The position numbers and the translations under genes are program-made. From positions 1-9,478 of the forward strand of contig CALKUJ010000069.1 of assembly GCA_937996825.1 (NCBI GenBank): DNA of 9,478 nucleotides, in the 5' to 3' direction. Position 1 is the first letter of the stretch, and each line of letters starts with the position of its first letter. This DNA is from an uncultured Polynucleobacter sp. (GTDB lineage: Bacteria > Pseudomonadota > Gammaproteobacteria > Burkholderiales > Burkholderiaceae). This document shows positions 1-8,222 of this stretch, in pieces. The notes beneath the pieces are model-generated. The model was given only the letters and a program-made list of their open reading frames with translations. It ran no database searches and had not been told where the DNA came from.

Positions 1-1689
1 TACTCCCCGGCCTTTTCTCTGCCAACTGGCTCAGGACGCCGCTCTGGATTTTTATCACCGACATATGGTCGTGTAAAAAGAGGCGGTGTTAGAGGTTGGG
101 ATGTCACTTTGCCTTACTACCTCAATTTGGCGCCTAATCGAGACATGACTTTATTTCCTCGATATATTGAAGGTCGTGGCGAACAGTTAGGTGTTGAATA
201 TCGTTATCTTGATAGAAATTACACGGGTGTTGTAACTGCTGAAGCCTTGAACGACTCTGCTTATGGCCAAAATCGTTGGGCTTTTGGAATAAAGCACACG
301 CAGGTAATGGCACCTGGCTTGGTTGGTTATACCGATTTCAGCAAAGTATCTGATGATTTGTATGTTGATCACCTAGGTAAGAGTTTGAATGGGGTGGTCA
401 ATCGTCAATTCAATCAAGAAGTAGGTGCACGATATGGTCTTGCCGGTTGGAATATCTTAACGAGAGTGCAAAAGTTTCAAACCCTACAGCCTGATCCAAA
501 TAACTCAGTTATCTTGCCTTATGACCGGGAACCACAGATTAATGCAAGATATGCCAGAAATAATTGGAACGGTCTAAATGTTTTGGTCGAGACTGATGCA
601 ACGCGTTTTACTTACCAAGGTTTAAGCAATCCAAGCAGAACGTTCAAAGAAGGTAATCGTGCATACGCTATGACCTCTGTGGCTCGGCCGTTCATGACGC
701 CTGGTTACTACTTCACTCCAAAAGTATCTTTAAGAACCACACAATACACAGTGGATCCTTTTCCTGGTCAAGCAGACTTAAGTAGGAATGTGACTCTACC
801 GACATTTAGTTTGGATTCTGGTTTGGTTCTCGAACGTGATGCTTTGGAGTTAAGTTCATTGTTCAGTAGAAATATATTGATGACTCTTGAGCCAAGAGCT
901 TTTTATGTTTACACGCCATATCGTTATCAAAATGATTTACCTTTGTTTGATACCGCTGATGCGGGTTTTGGCATTTCTCAAATTTTTAGTGAGAACTCTT
1001 TTGCCGGTAATGACCGTATTGCTGATAACAATAAGGTAACTTTCGGTCTTACTTCAAGAGTGCTAGATGCAGATACTGGCATTGAACGTATGCGTGCAAT
1101 TGTTGCTCAGCGGATTGATATGGATGGTCAGCGGGTCGGATTAACTAGTGAGCAAAGAGCTGTAAAAAGATCTGATTTGTTGGCAGGTTTATCGACTCGT
1201 TTGATTGGAAACTTTAACCTGGATGGTGTGATTCAGTATAACGAGCAGTTATCCAGGTTGGTCCAGCAAAGCGTGACAGCCAGTTATCGTCCTGAGTTAA
1301 GAAAACTCTTAAATGCGAGTTATAGAAGAGTCGTTAATCCTGCAGATGCTCGAACAAGTACTGACCAATATGAAGTATCTGGACAATGGCCAATTGCACG
1401 TCAGTGGTATGGTATTGCACGCTATAACTTCGATTTGATTTCAAATAGAGTATTGAATCGTGTTGCCGGTCTTGAGTACGATGCAGATTGCTGGGCGGTG
1501 AGAGTGGTGCAGCGTCAGTACCAAAATACATCTGTGCTTTCGACCTCAGAAGTCTATTTGCAGATTGACTTTAAAGGCTTCTCTAGCGTGGGTAGTAACC
1601 CCATTAATCTAATTCGTTTTAATATACCTGGGTATGAGCCAATCAGTCCAAATCCAGCACCAATATCACCATTTGAAAGTTACGAATGA
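1..1689 (+). CDS. lptD: LPS-assembly protein LptD, C-terminal part (5' truncated)
   Basis: LptD is the outer-membrane beta-barrel that, with lipoprotein LptE, inserts lipopolysaccharide into the outer leaflet. The frame is open from base 1: residues 1-31 of the fragment carry the family's pre-barrel wording (YSPAFSLPTGSGRRSGF), followed by GWDVTLPYY (32-40) and APNRD (43-47). The rest is long aromatic-rich, alternating beta-strand sequence typical of the barrel. There are 562 codons here, so I infer that roughly the first 200-250 residues (signal peptide and periplasmic jellyroll) lie off the left edge. The only cysteine is C497 (YDADCWAVRVV), at the place where E. coli LptD has the adjacent Cys pair used for disulfides. 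The chain ends in a Pro/Ser-rich tail (about residues 541-562). The stop overlaps the surA start by four bases (ATGA at 1686-1689), as in the common lptD-surA-pdxA-rsmA operon. An apparent TTG start at 109 is only an internal codon. Confidence 0.95.
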   Translation, partial: YSPAFSLPTGSGRRSGFLSPTYGRVKRGGVRGWDVTLPYYLNLAPNRDMTLFPRYIEGRGEQLGVEYRYLDRNYTGVVTAEALNDSAYGQNRWAFGIKHTQVMAPGLVGYTDFSKVSDDLYVDHLGKSLNGVVNRQFNQEVGARYGLAGWNILTRVQKFQTLQPDPNNSVILPYDREPQINARYARNNWNGLNVLVETDATRFTYQGLSNPSRTFKEGNRAYAMTSVARPFMTPGYYFTPKVSLRTTQYTVDPFPGQADLSRNVTLPTFSLDSGLVLERDALELSSLFSRNILMTLEPRAFYVYTPYRYQNDLPLFDTADAGFGISQIFSENSFAGNDRIADNNKVTFGLTSRVLDADTGIERMRAIVAQRIDMDGQRVGLTSEQRAVKRSDLLAGLSTRLIGNFNLDGVIQYNEQLSRLVQQSVTASYRPELRKLLNASYRRVVNPADARTSTDQYEVSGQWPIARQWYGIARYNFDLISNRVLNRVAGLEYDADCWAVRVVQRQYQNTSVLSTSEVYLQIDFKGFSSVGSNPINLIRFNIPGYEPISPNPAPISPFESYE

Positions 1690-3008
1690 AGCTAGCTAAT
1701 ATTGTTTTCAGTGCAATTGCTTTGATGCTCTTCAGTGAGATGCCTTTGGCGCAAAATAAAAACAGATCAATTGATGAAGTGATTGCAATTGTTGATACAA
1801 GCCTGGTCACGAAGTTAGAGCTTGAAGCTAGGGTTGCGCAGATTGAAAAACAATTCAAAGCAGCCAATAGACCTTTACCGCCCGCTGATGATTTGAGATC
1901 TCAAGTTTTAGAGCGTTTGATTTCTGAGCGTATTCAGCAAAACTTAGCGAATCAAGCCGGAATTAAAGTGAACGATAAAGAATTGGACAGAATTCTTGGC
2001 AATATCGCAGCGCAAAGCAAGTTATCAGTTGCTGAGTTAAAGCTCAAGATTGAAAAAGAAGGTACTAACTTTAATAAATACAGAGAAGAAATTAGAAAAG
2101 AAGTGCAAGCTGCAAGGCTGCGCGAGCGTGAAGTGGATGCTCGAGTGCAAGTCAGTGAGAGTGAAATTGATAGCTATATTTCAGAAAAGAACAGAGGCAA
2201 GATACTGCAAGCAGGTAATGATGAAATCTACTTGGCTCAATTGGTGGTTGCCTTGCCACCAAATGCCAGTGAGTCTGATATTGCTGCAGCAAAAAATAAA
2301 GCTGAAGATCTTTTGAAGCAAGCTACGAATGAAAAAGATTTTTTAGGTTTTGGCAAAAAGATTGCTTTACCAGGGTCAGGTATTCGTGTTGAAGATCTTG
2401 GTTACAGAACTTTGGATCGTTTGCCACAATTATTTGTAGATGGAGCTCAAGGTATTGGCGGAAATCAAATGATTCCTCGGGTTTTACAAAGTGGCGCAGG
2501 TTTTCACATCATCAAGGTCCTTGACAGAAAAGGCAGCGTTTCCGCAAATACTCAAAACATTGTTGTGACGCAAACTCAAGCTCGACATATTTTATTGAGG
2601 CATCGTCCAGGCGTTACAGATCTTGAAGCTCAGCGTCGTTTGAATGGCTTCAAAGATCAAATCAAGGTCAAGGCAAGTGATTTTTCTCAGTTAGCGAAAA
2701 AGCATTCAGAGGATGGCTCGGCACAAAACGGCGGTAACTTGGGTTGGATGTCCCCGGGTGAGTTGGTTCCGGAATTTGAGCAGGCCATGAATCAATTGAA
2801 CATCAATGAGGTCAGCGAGCCAGTGAGAACTGAATTTGGCTGGCATTTGATTCAGGTGGTGGAGAGACGTCAAGCTCAGTTATCGGCTGATAAACAACGT
2901 GATTACGCCAGAGCCGCCATCAGAGAAAAGAAAATGGATCAAGCCTATCAAGACTGGCTTCGTCAAATCAGAGATGCAGCCACAGTAGAAATTCGTCAAT
3001 CTAATTAA
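1686..3008 (+). CDS. surA: Periplasmic peptidyl-prolyl isomerase/chaperone SurA
   Basis: SurA is the periplasmic chaperone that escorts unfolded outer-membrane proteins to the BAM machinery. The 440-residue protein starts with a signal peptide (hydrophobic residues 5-22, probable cleavage after PLA at 20-22). An N-terminal SurA domain follows (about 27-165: DEVIAIVD near the start, helical QVLERLISERIQQ). Next are two parvulin domains: P1 at about 178-282 and P2 at about 294-395, then a C-terminal helix. P2 has the full signature: ARHILLRH with H301, KKHSEDGSAQNGGNLGW (338-354) and FGWHLIQV with H387. P1 is weaker: the first histidine position reads LAQLVV (Q185), while the second, GFHIIKV (H274), is kept. 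Length is close to the E. coli protein (428). The start ATG overlaps the lptD stop (ATGA), and pdxA follows after 2 bases, implying co-transcription and translational coupling with the barrel protein it helps to fold. Confidence 0.97.
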   Translation: MKLANIVFSAIALMLFSEMPLAQNKNRSIDEVIAIVDTSLVTKLELEARVAQIEKQFKAANRPLPPADDLRSQVLERLISERIQQNLANQAGIKVNDKELDRILGNIAAQSKLSVAELKLKIEKEGTNFNKYREEIRKEVQAARLREREVDARVQVSESEIDSYISEKNRGKILQAGNDEIYLAQLVVALPPNASESDIAAAKNKAEDLLKQATNEKDFLGFGKKIALPGSGIRVEDLGYRTLDRLPQLFVDGAQGIGGNQMIPRVLQSGAGFHIIKVLDRKGSVSANTQNIVVTQTQARHILLRHRPGVTDLEAQRRLNGFKDQIKVKASDFSQLAKKHSEDGSAQNGGNLGWMSPGELVPEFEQAMNQLNINEVSEPVRTEFGWHLIQVVERRQAQLSADKQRDYARAAIREKKMDQAYQDWLRQIRDAATVEIRQSN

Positions 3009-3010
3009 CG

Positions 3011-3970
3011 ATGATTCATATTGCTCTGACCACTGGTGAACCAGCTGGTATTGGTCCAGAAATCAGTCAGAAGGCTGCTCAGGAGTTTTTAAAGCAGCAT
3101 TCTGATGTGAGCGTTCATCTCATAGCCGATCAGTCTTTGCTAAATCTTCAGGGTCATGACAGATTGTTTGTGAAGCATTGCGCCTTGGCCGAAAAGACCA
3201 TTCCTGGCAAACTCAATGTGTTGAATGCGCCTTATGTTTTAAACACTCTGAACATCGCCACTGATGGTTGTTTGAGTGGTGATTACCAAGCGATGGTGAC
3301 GGCACCGGTTCAAAAAAGTGTTATTTCTGATTCAGGTGTTAAGTTCAGTGGTCACACTGAATATTTGGCCGAGAAATGCAATGTTGACTTGGTTGTGATG
3401 ATGCTTTGTGGCAAACCTATTTTTGAATCAAAGTTGCTGCCTGATCAGTTAAGAGTCGCATTGACCACCACCCACATGCCGTTGCAAAAGGTGTCTGCTT
3501 GTATCACCGCAGAATTGATTGAAAAAACCATTGAAATTGTTTGGCAAGACCTAAAGAATAAATTTGGCATCAAAGATCCATCAATTTATGTCACAGGTTT
3601 AAATCCTCATGCGGGTGAGTCTGGTCATATGGGTCTCGAGGAAAGAGATGTGATCGCTCCTGCCATTGAGCGCATGAAAAAAAAGAATTATCGTGTTTCA
3701 GGACCGTTTCCTGGAGATACGATTTTCAGTCCTGATAATTTAAAAAATGCCGATGTGATTTTGGCCATGTACCACGATCAAGGTTTGGCCCCGTTTAAAT
3801 TTGCCACCTTTGGCGAAGGTGTGAATGTTACTTTGGGTTTGCCAATCATTCGCACATCTGTCGATCATGGCACTGCCTTGGGTATTGCCGGAAAAGACAT
3901 GGCTGATTCAAGCAGTATGTTGGCTGCTTTGAATGTGGCTTATCAAATGGTCAAGGCCAAAGGTTCTTAG
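3011..3970 (+). CDS. pdxA: 4-hydroxythreonine-4-phosphate dehydrogenase PdxA
   Basis: PdxA is the cytoplasmic NAD(P)-dependent enzyme of the DXP-dependent vitamin B6 pathway. It oxidises 4-phosphohydroxy-L-threonine, and the product decarboxylates to the aminoacetone phosphate used by PdxJ. The 319-residue protein opens with the family N-terminus TTGEPAGIGPE (7-17), then MVTAPVQKSVI (95-105) and the substrate-binding SGHTEYLAE (113-121). The three metal-binding histidines expected for PdxA are present at H155 (TTTHMPL), H200 (GLNPHAGESG) and H255 (MYHDQGLAPFK). The C-terminal GLPIIRTSVDHGTALGIAG (276-294) is also standard. It is about ten residues shorter than E. coli PdxA, with no motif missing. 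It sits 2 bases after surA without a clear Shine-Dalgarno sequence, so coupling to surA translation is likely. Its stop (TAG 3968-3970) shares one base with the rsmA GTG start. Confidence 0.97.
   Translation: MIHIALTTGEPAGIGPEISQKAAQEFLKQHSDVSVHLIADQSLLNLQGHDRLFVKHCALAEKTIPGKLNVLNAPYVLNTLNIATDGCLSGDYQAMVTAPVQKSVISDSGVKFSGHTEYLAEKCNVDLVVMMLCGKPIFESKLLPDQLRVALTTTHMPLQKVSACITAELIEKTIEIVWQDLKNKFGIKDPSIYVTGLNPHAGESGHMGLEERDVIAPAIERMKKKNYRVSGPFPGDTIFSPDNLKNADVILAMYHDQGLAPFKFATFGEGVNVTLGLPIIRTSVDHGTALGIAGKDMADSSSMLAALNVAYQMVKAKGS
3959..3963 (+). promoter_or_regulatory. Ribosome binding site supporting the rsmA GTG start
   Basis: AAAGG at 3959-3963 lies six bases before GTG 3970 within the last codons of pdxA. 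It supports a GTG start that overlaps the pdxA stop by one base. The next in-frame ATG, codon 19, would remove the conserved KRFGQHFL segment of RsmA. Confidence 0.6.
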
Positions 3971-4767
3971 TGGCACATCAAGCTCGTAAACGCTTTGGTC
4001 AGCACTTTCTCGTTGATAGTGGGATGATCCATCTGATCATCAAAGCCATTGATCCAAAACCGCAAGATGCTTTGATTGAGATCGGCCCTGGATTGGGTGC
4101 TATGACAAAGCCATTGCTGAACTGTTTGGATGCCATGGCAGTCGTTGAGCTTGATAGGGACTTGGTCAAATTCTGGAAAAGTCAAAATATTTCAAAACTA
4201 CAAGTTCATGAATCTGATGCCTTGAAGTTTGATTTTCAGGCTTGGGCCAAGGAGCAAAAATCCCTGCTTCAGAAAAATGTACCAGATGCCCGGGTCAAAA
4301 TTGTGGGCAATCTTCCCTACAACATCTCCTCTCCTTTACTTTTTCATTTGATGTCTGCAGTTGCTGACGTTGATGAGCAAGTTTTTATGCTGCAAGCTGA
4401 AGTGGTAGAGCGCATGGCAGCTCAGCATGGCGATTCAGAATATGGACGATTGTCAGTCATGTTGCAGTCTAAGTATCACATGGAGAATGTTTTAGATGTT
4501 CCTCCTGAATGCTTTGATCCGCCGCCTAAAGTTAATTCTGCAATTGTGAAAATGATTCCACGACAAGATATCAATTTAACTGCTAAAGAGTATGAATCCT
4601 TGGAGCGAATTGTTTCTATGGCTTTTGCTCAAAGAAGAAAAGTATTAAGAAATAATCTTGCCGCTGTCAAAGATATCTTGAAGCTAAGTGATGATGTTTT
4701 AGGGCTGCGCGCCCAAGATATATCTGTTGAAGACTATATTAGCTGGGCTCGCCAGCTAGCTAATTGA
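3970..4767 (+). CDS. rsmA: 16S rRNA (adenine1518-N6/adenine1519-N6)-dimethyltransferase RsmA (KsgA)
   Basis: RsmA transfers four methyl groups from S-adenosylmethionine to the two adjacent adenines in the helix-45 loop of 16S rRNA, a late step of 30S maturation. The 265-residue protein shows the whole family pattern: KRFGQHFLVD (7-16), SAM-binding motif I IEIGPGLGAMT (36-46), VVELDRDLV (58-66; E60 is the expected ribose ligand), ESDALKFDF (81-89), catalytic motif IV NLPYNIS (114-120), MLQAEVVERM (140-149) and the C-terminal FAQRRKVLRNNL (219-230). Length matches the family (273 in E. coli). The start is GTG, fixed by the need to include the conserved N-terminus. It is the last gene of the lptD-surA-pdxA-rsmA operon. 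The next gene is convergent, 20 bases away; a second in-frame stop (TAA at 4777) lies just past the TGA. Confidence 0.97.
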   Translation: MAHQARKRFGQHFLVDSGMIHLIIKAIDPKPQDALIEIGPGLGAMTKPLLNCLDAMAVVELDRDLVKFWKSQNISKLQVHESDALKFDFQAWAKEQKSLLQKNVPDARVKIVGNLPYNISSPLLFHLMSAVADVDEQVFMLQAEVVERMAAQHGDSEYGRLSVMLQSKYHMENVLDVPPECFDPPPKVNSAIVKMIPRQDINLTAKEYESLERIVSMAFAQRRKVLRNNLAAVKDILKLSDDVLGLRAQDISVEDYISWARQLAN

Positions 4768-4787
4768 TTAAGTAACTAACTAAGCAA

Positions 4788-5528
4788 TTATTTGTTTTTA
4801 TAAGCCGGCGCATCAATGACGCGCATTTCAGCTTCAATCCAGCGCTCAGCTTCTTGATGTAATTCTTCAGCTGATTTATTTTCCGAAGTAATTGCTGGCC
4901 CAATAGAGACAGTGATTTTTCCTGGATATTTTAAAAAGCTATTTCTTGGCCAGACATGCCCCGCATTGTGTGCCACTGGAATCACCCATGCTTTTGTAGC
5001 GCTTGCCAATCTAGCGCCACCTTTTCGATAGTTTGTGTTCGCACCTGGTTTTGTTCTCGTGCCCTCGGGGAAAATGATGATCCAAAGACCTTGAGCTAAG
5101 TACTTCTTACCCTGACTTGCTATTGATTGTGACGCCGCTGACGTCTTGGAGCGATTGATGTGAATCATGCGCAACAAAGCCAAAGCCCAGCCAAAAAAAG
5201 GAATCCAAAGAAGTTCACGCTTGAATACAAAACATAATTGCTTTGGAAATATTGCCATGAAAGAAATGGTTTCCCAGGCTGATTGGTGCTTAGAAAGAAT
5301 GATTGCCGGTTGATCTAGCAGGGCGTTCATGTTTTCTAAACCTTTGACCTCATAATCGATATGACAGATGGCCTTTGCCAAATAAGTGATAGTTTTATTC
5401 CAGCCCTTCACGAACTCGTAACGGACTGGGGCTTTGACAATTGGGAATACGATCAAGCATGCCACTGCATACACTGGCGTGATGGTCAGCATGGCAATGA
5501 AAAAAATCAGTGATCTTACAAAAATCAT
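4788..5528 (-). CDS. plsC: 1-acyl-sn-glycerol-3-phosphate acyltransferase (PlsC family)
   Basis: This is a membrane-bound lysophosphatidic acid acyltransferase, making phosphatidic acid for phospholipid synthesis. The 246-residue protein begins with a hydrophobic segment (about 5-32) that should anchor it to the inner membrane. The four acyltransferase blocks are in order: I, LSKHQSAWET (78-87); II, FKRELLWIPFFGW (102-114); III, IFPEGTRTKPG (152-162); IV, VIPVAHNAGHVWPRN (182-196). Block I has E86 where the classical HX4D motif has Asp. I recall this KHQSAWE form as common in betaproteobacterial homologues, so I read it as a lineage variant, not a dead enzyme. Its start overlaps the gmhB stop (ATGA, 5528-5525), placing it last in the glyQ-glyS-gmhB-plsC operon. 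A related lyso-ornithine or other acyltransferase role cannot be excluded from sequence alone. Confidence 0.9.
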   Translation of the reverse strand: MIFVRSLIFFIAMLTITPVYAVACLIVFPIVKAPVRYEFVKGWNKTITYLAKAICHIDYEVKGLENMNALLDQPAIILSKHQSAWETISFMAIFPKQLCFVFKRELLWIPFFGWALALLRMIHINRSKTSAASQSIASQGKKYLAQGLWIIIFPEGTRTKPGANTNYRKGGARLASATKAWVIPVAHNAGHVWPRNSFLKYPGKITVSIGPAITSENKSAEELHQEAERWIEAEMRVIDAPAYKNK

Positions 5529-6085
5529 GTTCGACCGATGAAATGATTCACAAAAGCCATCAGGTCTTGATGAATGGCTGTGTAGGGTGGAAGTCCGCCA
5601 CTGGCTCGAGCTTGTTCACCTTTACCAGTTAAAACAAGGTGTGGCTCGGCTCCAACACTGACTCCTGCGACTAAATCTCTGACGCTATCTCCAACAATTG
5701 GAACGCCTTTGATTGGTACGCCGTAGCGCTGTGAAATTTGTTCAATCATGCCTGGAAGGGGTTTTCTGCATCGACAGCCATCTGCATCTGTGTGTGGGCA
5801 AAAGAAAATAGCGTCCACATGACCACCCACTTTGGCCAAGAGTCGATGAAATTTCATATGAATGGCATTCAAGGTATCCATGTCATAGAGTCCTCGACCG
5901 ATACCAGATTGGTTGGTGGCAACTGCTATGTGATAGCCAGCCTGATTGAGTTTTGCAATCGCCTCTAGGCTGCCAGGAATTGGTTGCCATTCGTCTGGTG
6001 ACTTGATGTAGTGATCGCTGTCATGATTGATGACACCATCCCTATCTAAGATGACCAGTTTTGAATGGGTTAGTTTTTGCGGCAT
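5525..6085 (-). CDS. gmhB: D-glycero-beta-D-manno-heptose-1,7-bisphosphate 7-phosphatase GmhB
   Basis: GmhB is a cytoplasmic HAD-superfamily phosphatase. It removes the 7-phosphate from heptose bisphosphate on the route to ADP-heptose for the LPS inner core. The 186-residue protein has HAD motif I LDRDGVIN (13-20; nucleophile D14, acid/base D16), motif II VATNQSGIGRG (55-65), a zinc-binding loop CPHTDADGCRC (96-106; ligands C96, H98, C104, C106) followed by K108, and motif IV VGDSVRDLVAG (131-141; D133, D137). The CxH...CxC zinc loop is what distinguishes GmhB from most other small HAD phosphatases. It starts one base after the glyS stop (TGA then ATG) without a strong Shine-Dalgarno sequence, so it probably relies on coupling to glyS. 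Histidinol-phosphate phosphatase is the closest alternative, but no his genes are present here. Confidence 0.93.
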   Translation of the reverse strand: MPQKLTHSKLVILDRDGVINHDSDHYIKSPDEWQPIPGSLEAIAKLNQAGYHIAVATNQSGIGRGLYDMDTLNAIHMKFHRLLAKVGGHVDAIFFCPHTDADGCRCRKPLPGMIEQISQRYGVPIKGVPIVGDSVRDLVAGVSVGAEPHLVLTGKGEQARASGGLPPYTAIHQDLMAFVNHFIGRT

Positions 6086-6086
6086 A

Positions 6087-8222
6087 TCAGCTGGCTAATT
6101 TACCAATATCAGCCACTTGGTTCATCAGGCCATGCATTTTTGCCAGTAGGGCCAAGCGATTATCTCTGAGTTTGGTGTCGGGATCCATCACCATGACATC
6201 ATTGAAAAAGTTATCAACCTCAACTCTCAATGTGGCAAAAGCTTGTAAAGCTTCAGTGAACTGACCATTCTTAAAGGATTGATTCACCTGTGGAAGAATT
6301 TGATCCAAAGCTTTGGCTAGAGATTTCTCGGCATCCAAAGTGAGTAATTTGTTATCAACGCTTTCAGGAATTTTGAAATCAACTTTCTTCAAAATGTTGC
6401 CGATGCGCTTGTTTGCAGCAGCTAGGGCTGTTGCTTCATCTAGGGCGCTGAATAGTCTCACAGCTTTTAATCTTTCAAGAACGTCACCAAAAACAACAGG
6501 TAGTTGGCTGACGACAGATTCAACTTCATTGGTTGAGTAATTCTTGCCATCCCACTGCTGGTCTTTTAAGTAAGCCCTTAGACGATCCAAAATAAAACCA
6601 TGAATCACATCAACTGAAGAGTTTTGATGAACTTCTTCTTGTGAGAATTGCTTGATAGTTGCCTGTAGAACATCACGAATATTCAGAGGTAGTTTCTTCT
6701 CTAGAAGAATTCTACAAATACCCAATGCGTGACGACGCAAAGCAAACGGATCTTTTTCTCCAGTCGGCGCCAAACCAATGCCCCAGATGCCTACCAGGGT
6801 TTCAAGCTTATCTGCTAGAGCTAAGATAGTGCCTGTATCAGTTACTGGTAAGGCATCTCCTGCGAATCTTGGGGCATAGTGCTCCATACAGGCTGCGGCC
6901 ACGTCAGGATGCTCTTTATCGTTCAGAGCGTAATAGCGACCCATGATGCCTTGAAGCTCTGGGAATTCGCCAACCATATCCGTTAATAAATCAGCCTTGG
7001 CAATTTGTGCCGCGCGTATTGCCAGACTCACGTCAATCGAGCTTTGATGTTTTTTGAGTTCTTGACCAATTACTTCAGCAATTTTGGCAACTCTTTCGGT
7101 TCTTTCTAATTGAGTACCTAACTTGTTGTGATAAACCACTTTGGATAAAAGTGCGGTGCGCTCTAATAAGGTTTTTTTGCGATCTTGTTCGTAAAAGAAC
7201 TTTGCATCAGCCAAGCGAGGTCTCACTACACGCTCGTTACCAGAGATGATTGCCTCTGGAGTAGATGTTTCAATATTCGACACAATCAAAAATTGATTGA
7301 CCAGCTTACCGCTCTTATCTGTCATCGCAAAGTATTTTTGATTGGTCTGCATGGTCAAAATCAAACACTCTTGCGGAACCTCTAAGAATTCTTTTTCAAA
7401 CTCACAGGTGTATACAACCGGCCATTCGACCAAGGAGCAAACCTCTTCTAAAAGAGATTCTGGCATCAGCACTGAGTGACCATTAGATGCTTTGAGCAAG
7501 GATTCGCGAATCTTTTCAAGGCGATTACTATAACTGGCGATGACTTTGCCAGAAGTCTCTAAAGTTTTAGCGTAGTCATCGGCATGCTTGATGGTCAAGC
7601 TGCCATTTGAAAGGAAGCGATGACCCAGGGTGACGTTATGAGCTTTCAAGCCCAAAGCTTCAATATTGACAATCTCTGTGCCATGCATTGCCACCAAGCC
7701 GTGAGCAGGTCTAACAAATTCAACATCTTTGACTTGAGTTGTTCCTGGTGCTATTTGATAGCGCATCACTTTAGGAATTGGCAACTTGCTGATAGCTTGT
7801 TCTAAAGCGATTTGCAGTCCTGTGGCCAAAGTTTGGCCAGTGACTTCAACGTTCAAATAAAAAGTTTCTGCCTTGTCGTTACCCTGTCTTTCTAATTGAT
7901 CTAAGCTGATGTCAGGATGACCTAGAGCGGCAAGCTTTTTTAACAAAGGTGGGGTTGCTTTGCCATCAGCGTCCAGTGCAATCGTCACTGGCAGTAATTT
8001 TTCTTTGACTTGGCGATTAGGTGCTTTTGCTAAAACATCTGATAAGTGAACCGCTAATCTGCGTGGTGTGGCATAGCTGGTGGTCACGCTTGCTGAACCA
8101 AGCAAACCTTGGGTATTGAGTGACTGCTCAACAGTTTCAGAAAAACTTTGGCCGAGCTTTTTTAAAGCTTTTGGTGGGAGCTCTTCTGTGAATAACTCAA
8201 CAATCAATGGAGCGTGACTCAT
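6087..8222 (-). CDS. glyS: Glycyl-tRNA synthetase beta subunit
   Basis: GlyS is the large subunit of the bacterial alpha2beta2 glycyl-tRNA synthetase; it recognises tRNA-Gly while GlyQ carries the class II active site. I start it at ATG 8222, giving 711 residues. That ATG begins the conserved N-terminus (LIVELFTEELPPKAL, 6-20), overlaps the glyQ stop as ATGA, and has a strong AGGGGG six bases upstream. An in-frame ATG at 8258 would add 12 non-conserved residues inside glyQ. Family landmarks: TPRRLAV (52-58), VEFVRPAHG (167-175), QTNQKYFAM (292-300), NERVVRPRLADAKFFYEQD (329-347), KADLLTDMVGEFPELQG (409-425), APTGEKDPFALRRHALG (485-501) and a C-terminal DALR-like anticodon-binding region (about 580-700, with VMVMDPDTKLRDNRLALL at 676-693). 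Length is close to E. coli GlyS (689). It reads as fully betaproteobacterial, unlike the 5' part of glyQ. Confidence 0.97.
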   Translation of the reverse strand: MSHAPLIVELFTEELPPKALKKLGQSFSETVEQSLNTQGLLGSASVTTSYATPRRLAVHLSDVLAKAPNRQVKEKLLPVTIALDADGKATPPLLKKLAALGHPDISLDQLERQGNDKAETFYLNVEVTGQTLATGLQIALEQAISKLPIPKVMRYQIAPGTTQVKDVEFVRPAHGLVAMHGTEIVNIEALGLKAHNVTLGHRFLSNGSLTIKHADDYAKTLETSGKVIASYSNRLEKIRESLLKASNGHSVLMPESLLEEVCSLVEWPVVYTCEFEKEFLEVPQECLILTMQTNQKYFAMTDKSGKLVNQFLIVSNIETSTPEAIISGNERVVRPRLADAKFFYEQDRKKTLLERTALLSKVVYHNKLGTQLERTERVAKIAEVIGQELKKHQSSIDVSLAIRAAQIAKADLLTDMVGEFPELQGIMGRYYALNDKEHPDVAAACMEHYAPRFAGDALPVTDTGTILALADKLETLVGIWGIGLAPTGEKDPFALRRHALGICRILLEKKLPLNIRDVLQATIKQFSQEEVHQNSSVDVIHGFILDRLRAYLKDQQWDGKNYSTNEVESVVSQLPVVFGDVLERLKAVRLFSALDEATALAAANKRIGNILKKVDFKIPESVDNKLLTLDAEKSLAKALDQILPQVNQSFKNGQFTEALQAFATLRVEVDNFFNDVMVMDPDTKLRDNRLALLAKMHGLMNQVADIGKLAS

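Noticed and set aside
109..111. TTG 109 as the start of lptD
   Set aside because: The frame continues open to base 1 with clearly LptD-like residues (FSLPTGSGRRSGF, GWDVT), so TTG 109 is an internal leucine.
4761..4800. Weak inverted repeat TAATTG...CAATTA followed by a T-rich stretch, as an intrinsic terminator for rsmA
   Set aside because: The stem is six pairs with a single G-C pair and an 18-base loop, and the T-rich stretch is interrupted by A and G; too unstable to call a terminator.
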